From the NCBI RefSeq assembly GCF_000621125.1, contig NZ_KK211214.1, forward strand, positions 685,300-749,299: a DNA stretch of 64,000 bases. Direction: 5' to 3'. Position 1 is the first letter of the stretch. The number at the start of each line of letters is the position of its first letter. The stretch is from Maribacter antarcticus DSM 21422 (GTDB lineage: Bacteria > Bacteroidota > Bacteroidia > Flavobacteriales > Flavobacteriaceae). The notes beneath the pieces are model-generated. The model had not been told where the DNA came from. It saw only the letters and a program-made list of their open reading frames with translations, and did no database searches. Below are positions 63,871 through 64,000 of the stretch, piece after piece. The translations under genes were made by a program, and so were the position numbers.

Positions 63871-64000
63871 TTAGCTTTTTACCTCCTTGTTGAAATATAC
63901 TAAGTAATAGTACATCTGTCGTTCTTCATCCCAGCCTTTTTCTACAAATTTCTCGGCTGATTCTGGATTTATGAAGTCCATTTTAATCTGAATGTTAGTA
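63871..64000 (-). CDS. Partial unidentified gene (C-terminal end)
   Basis: On the minus strand the frame is open from the window edge to TAA at 63873-63871, encoding IQIKMDFINPESAEKFV, then EKGWDEERQMYYY and LVYFNKEVKS. Composition and length of the open frame suggest a real cytosolic protein, but 42 residues are too few for me to place it. Confidence 0.5.
   Translation of the reverse strand, partial: TNIQIKMDFINPESAEKFVEKGWDEERQMYYYLVYFNKEVKS

Overview
The window looks like chromosomal DNA of a marine Bacteroidota, most likely family Flavobacteriaceae. The evidence is type IX secretion type B sorting domains (FFTPNGDG...), a SprB-repeat giant adhesin, SusC/FecA-like TonB receptors with carboxypeptidase-regulatory N-domains, TAnnTTTG promoters, an ATP-cone fused to the small ribonucleotide reductase subunit, and several families restricted to this phylum (DUF6607, DUF4856, HmuY). 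No tRNA, rRNA or CRISPR array was seen.

Layout. 1-483: 3' end of HMG-CoA lyase. 0.65-9.2 kb: a haem/iron region. On the minus strand it encodes a PepSY-flavodoxin reductase, a DUF2271 protein, a secreted ankyrin protein and DUF6607; divergent on the plus strand are a TonB receptor and an HmuY-type haem-binding lipoprotein. 9.7-14.1 kb: ferritin, a 47-residue Cys/Lys-rich protein not previously listed as an ORF, and nrdB (ATP-cone) with nrdA. 14.2-20.6 kb: a four-gene locus DUF4856 lipoprotein, imelysin lipoprotein, HTTM/vitamin-K-dependent gamma-carboxylase-like membrane enzyme, TonB receptor. 20.8-26.4 kb: guaB, a periplasmic thioredoxin, lysA, a LON-domain protein and sucC.

26.4-37.8 kb is an accessory region. 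Two decayed transposases (ISNCY and IS1595 types) precede a second, AT-richer and diverged copy of the same four-gene locus (28.2-34.4 kb). It is followed by IS3 and IS200/IS605 remnants, two near-identical small secreted protein genes flanking a decayed second copy of the sucC 3' end, a DUF1456 gene and a TerB-family pseudogene. The sucC fragment keeps a perfect terminator, suggesting that the interval was inserted or rearranged at sucC.

38.1-64 kb: Hsp20, a gene-free stretch with two palindromes, uvrB, a 902-residue type B T9SS protein, an ABC exporter pair, then two adjacent paralogous surface proteins. One has 1041 residues; the other has 4353 residues, SprB repeats and an internal DUF3494 ice-binding domain. 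A conserved flavobacterial protein with kinase-like motifs and a partial gene close the window.

The most interesting system is the duplicated DUF4856-imelysin-VKGC-TonB locus. Both HTTM proteins align with the animal vitamin K-dependent carboxylase over catalytic and C-terminal landmarks. The context suggests a surface lipoprotein and metal-uptake system that may use glutamate carboxylation; that function is inference.
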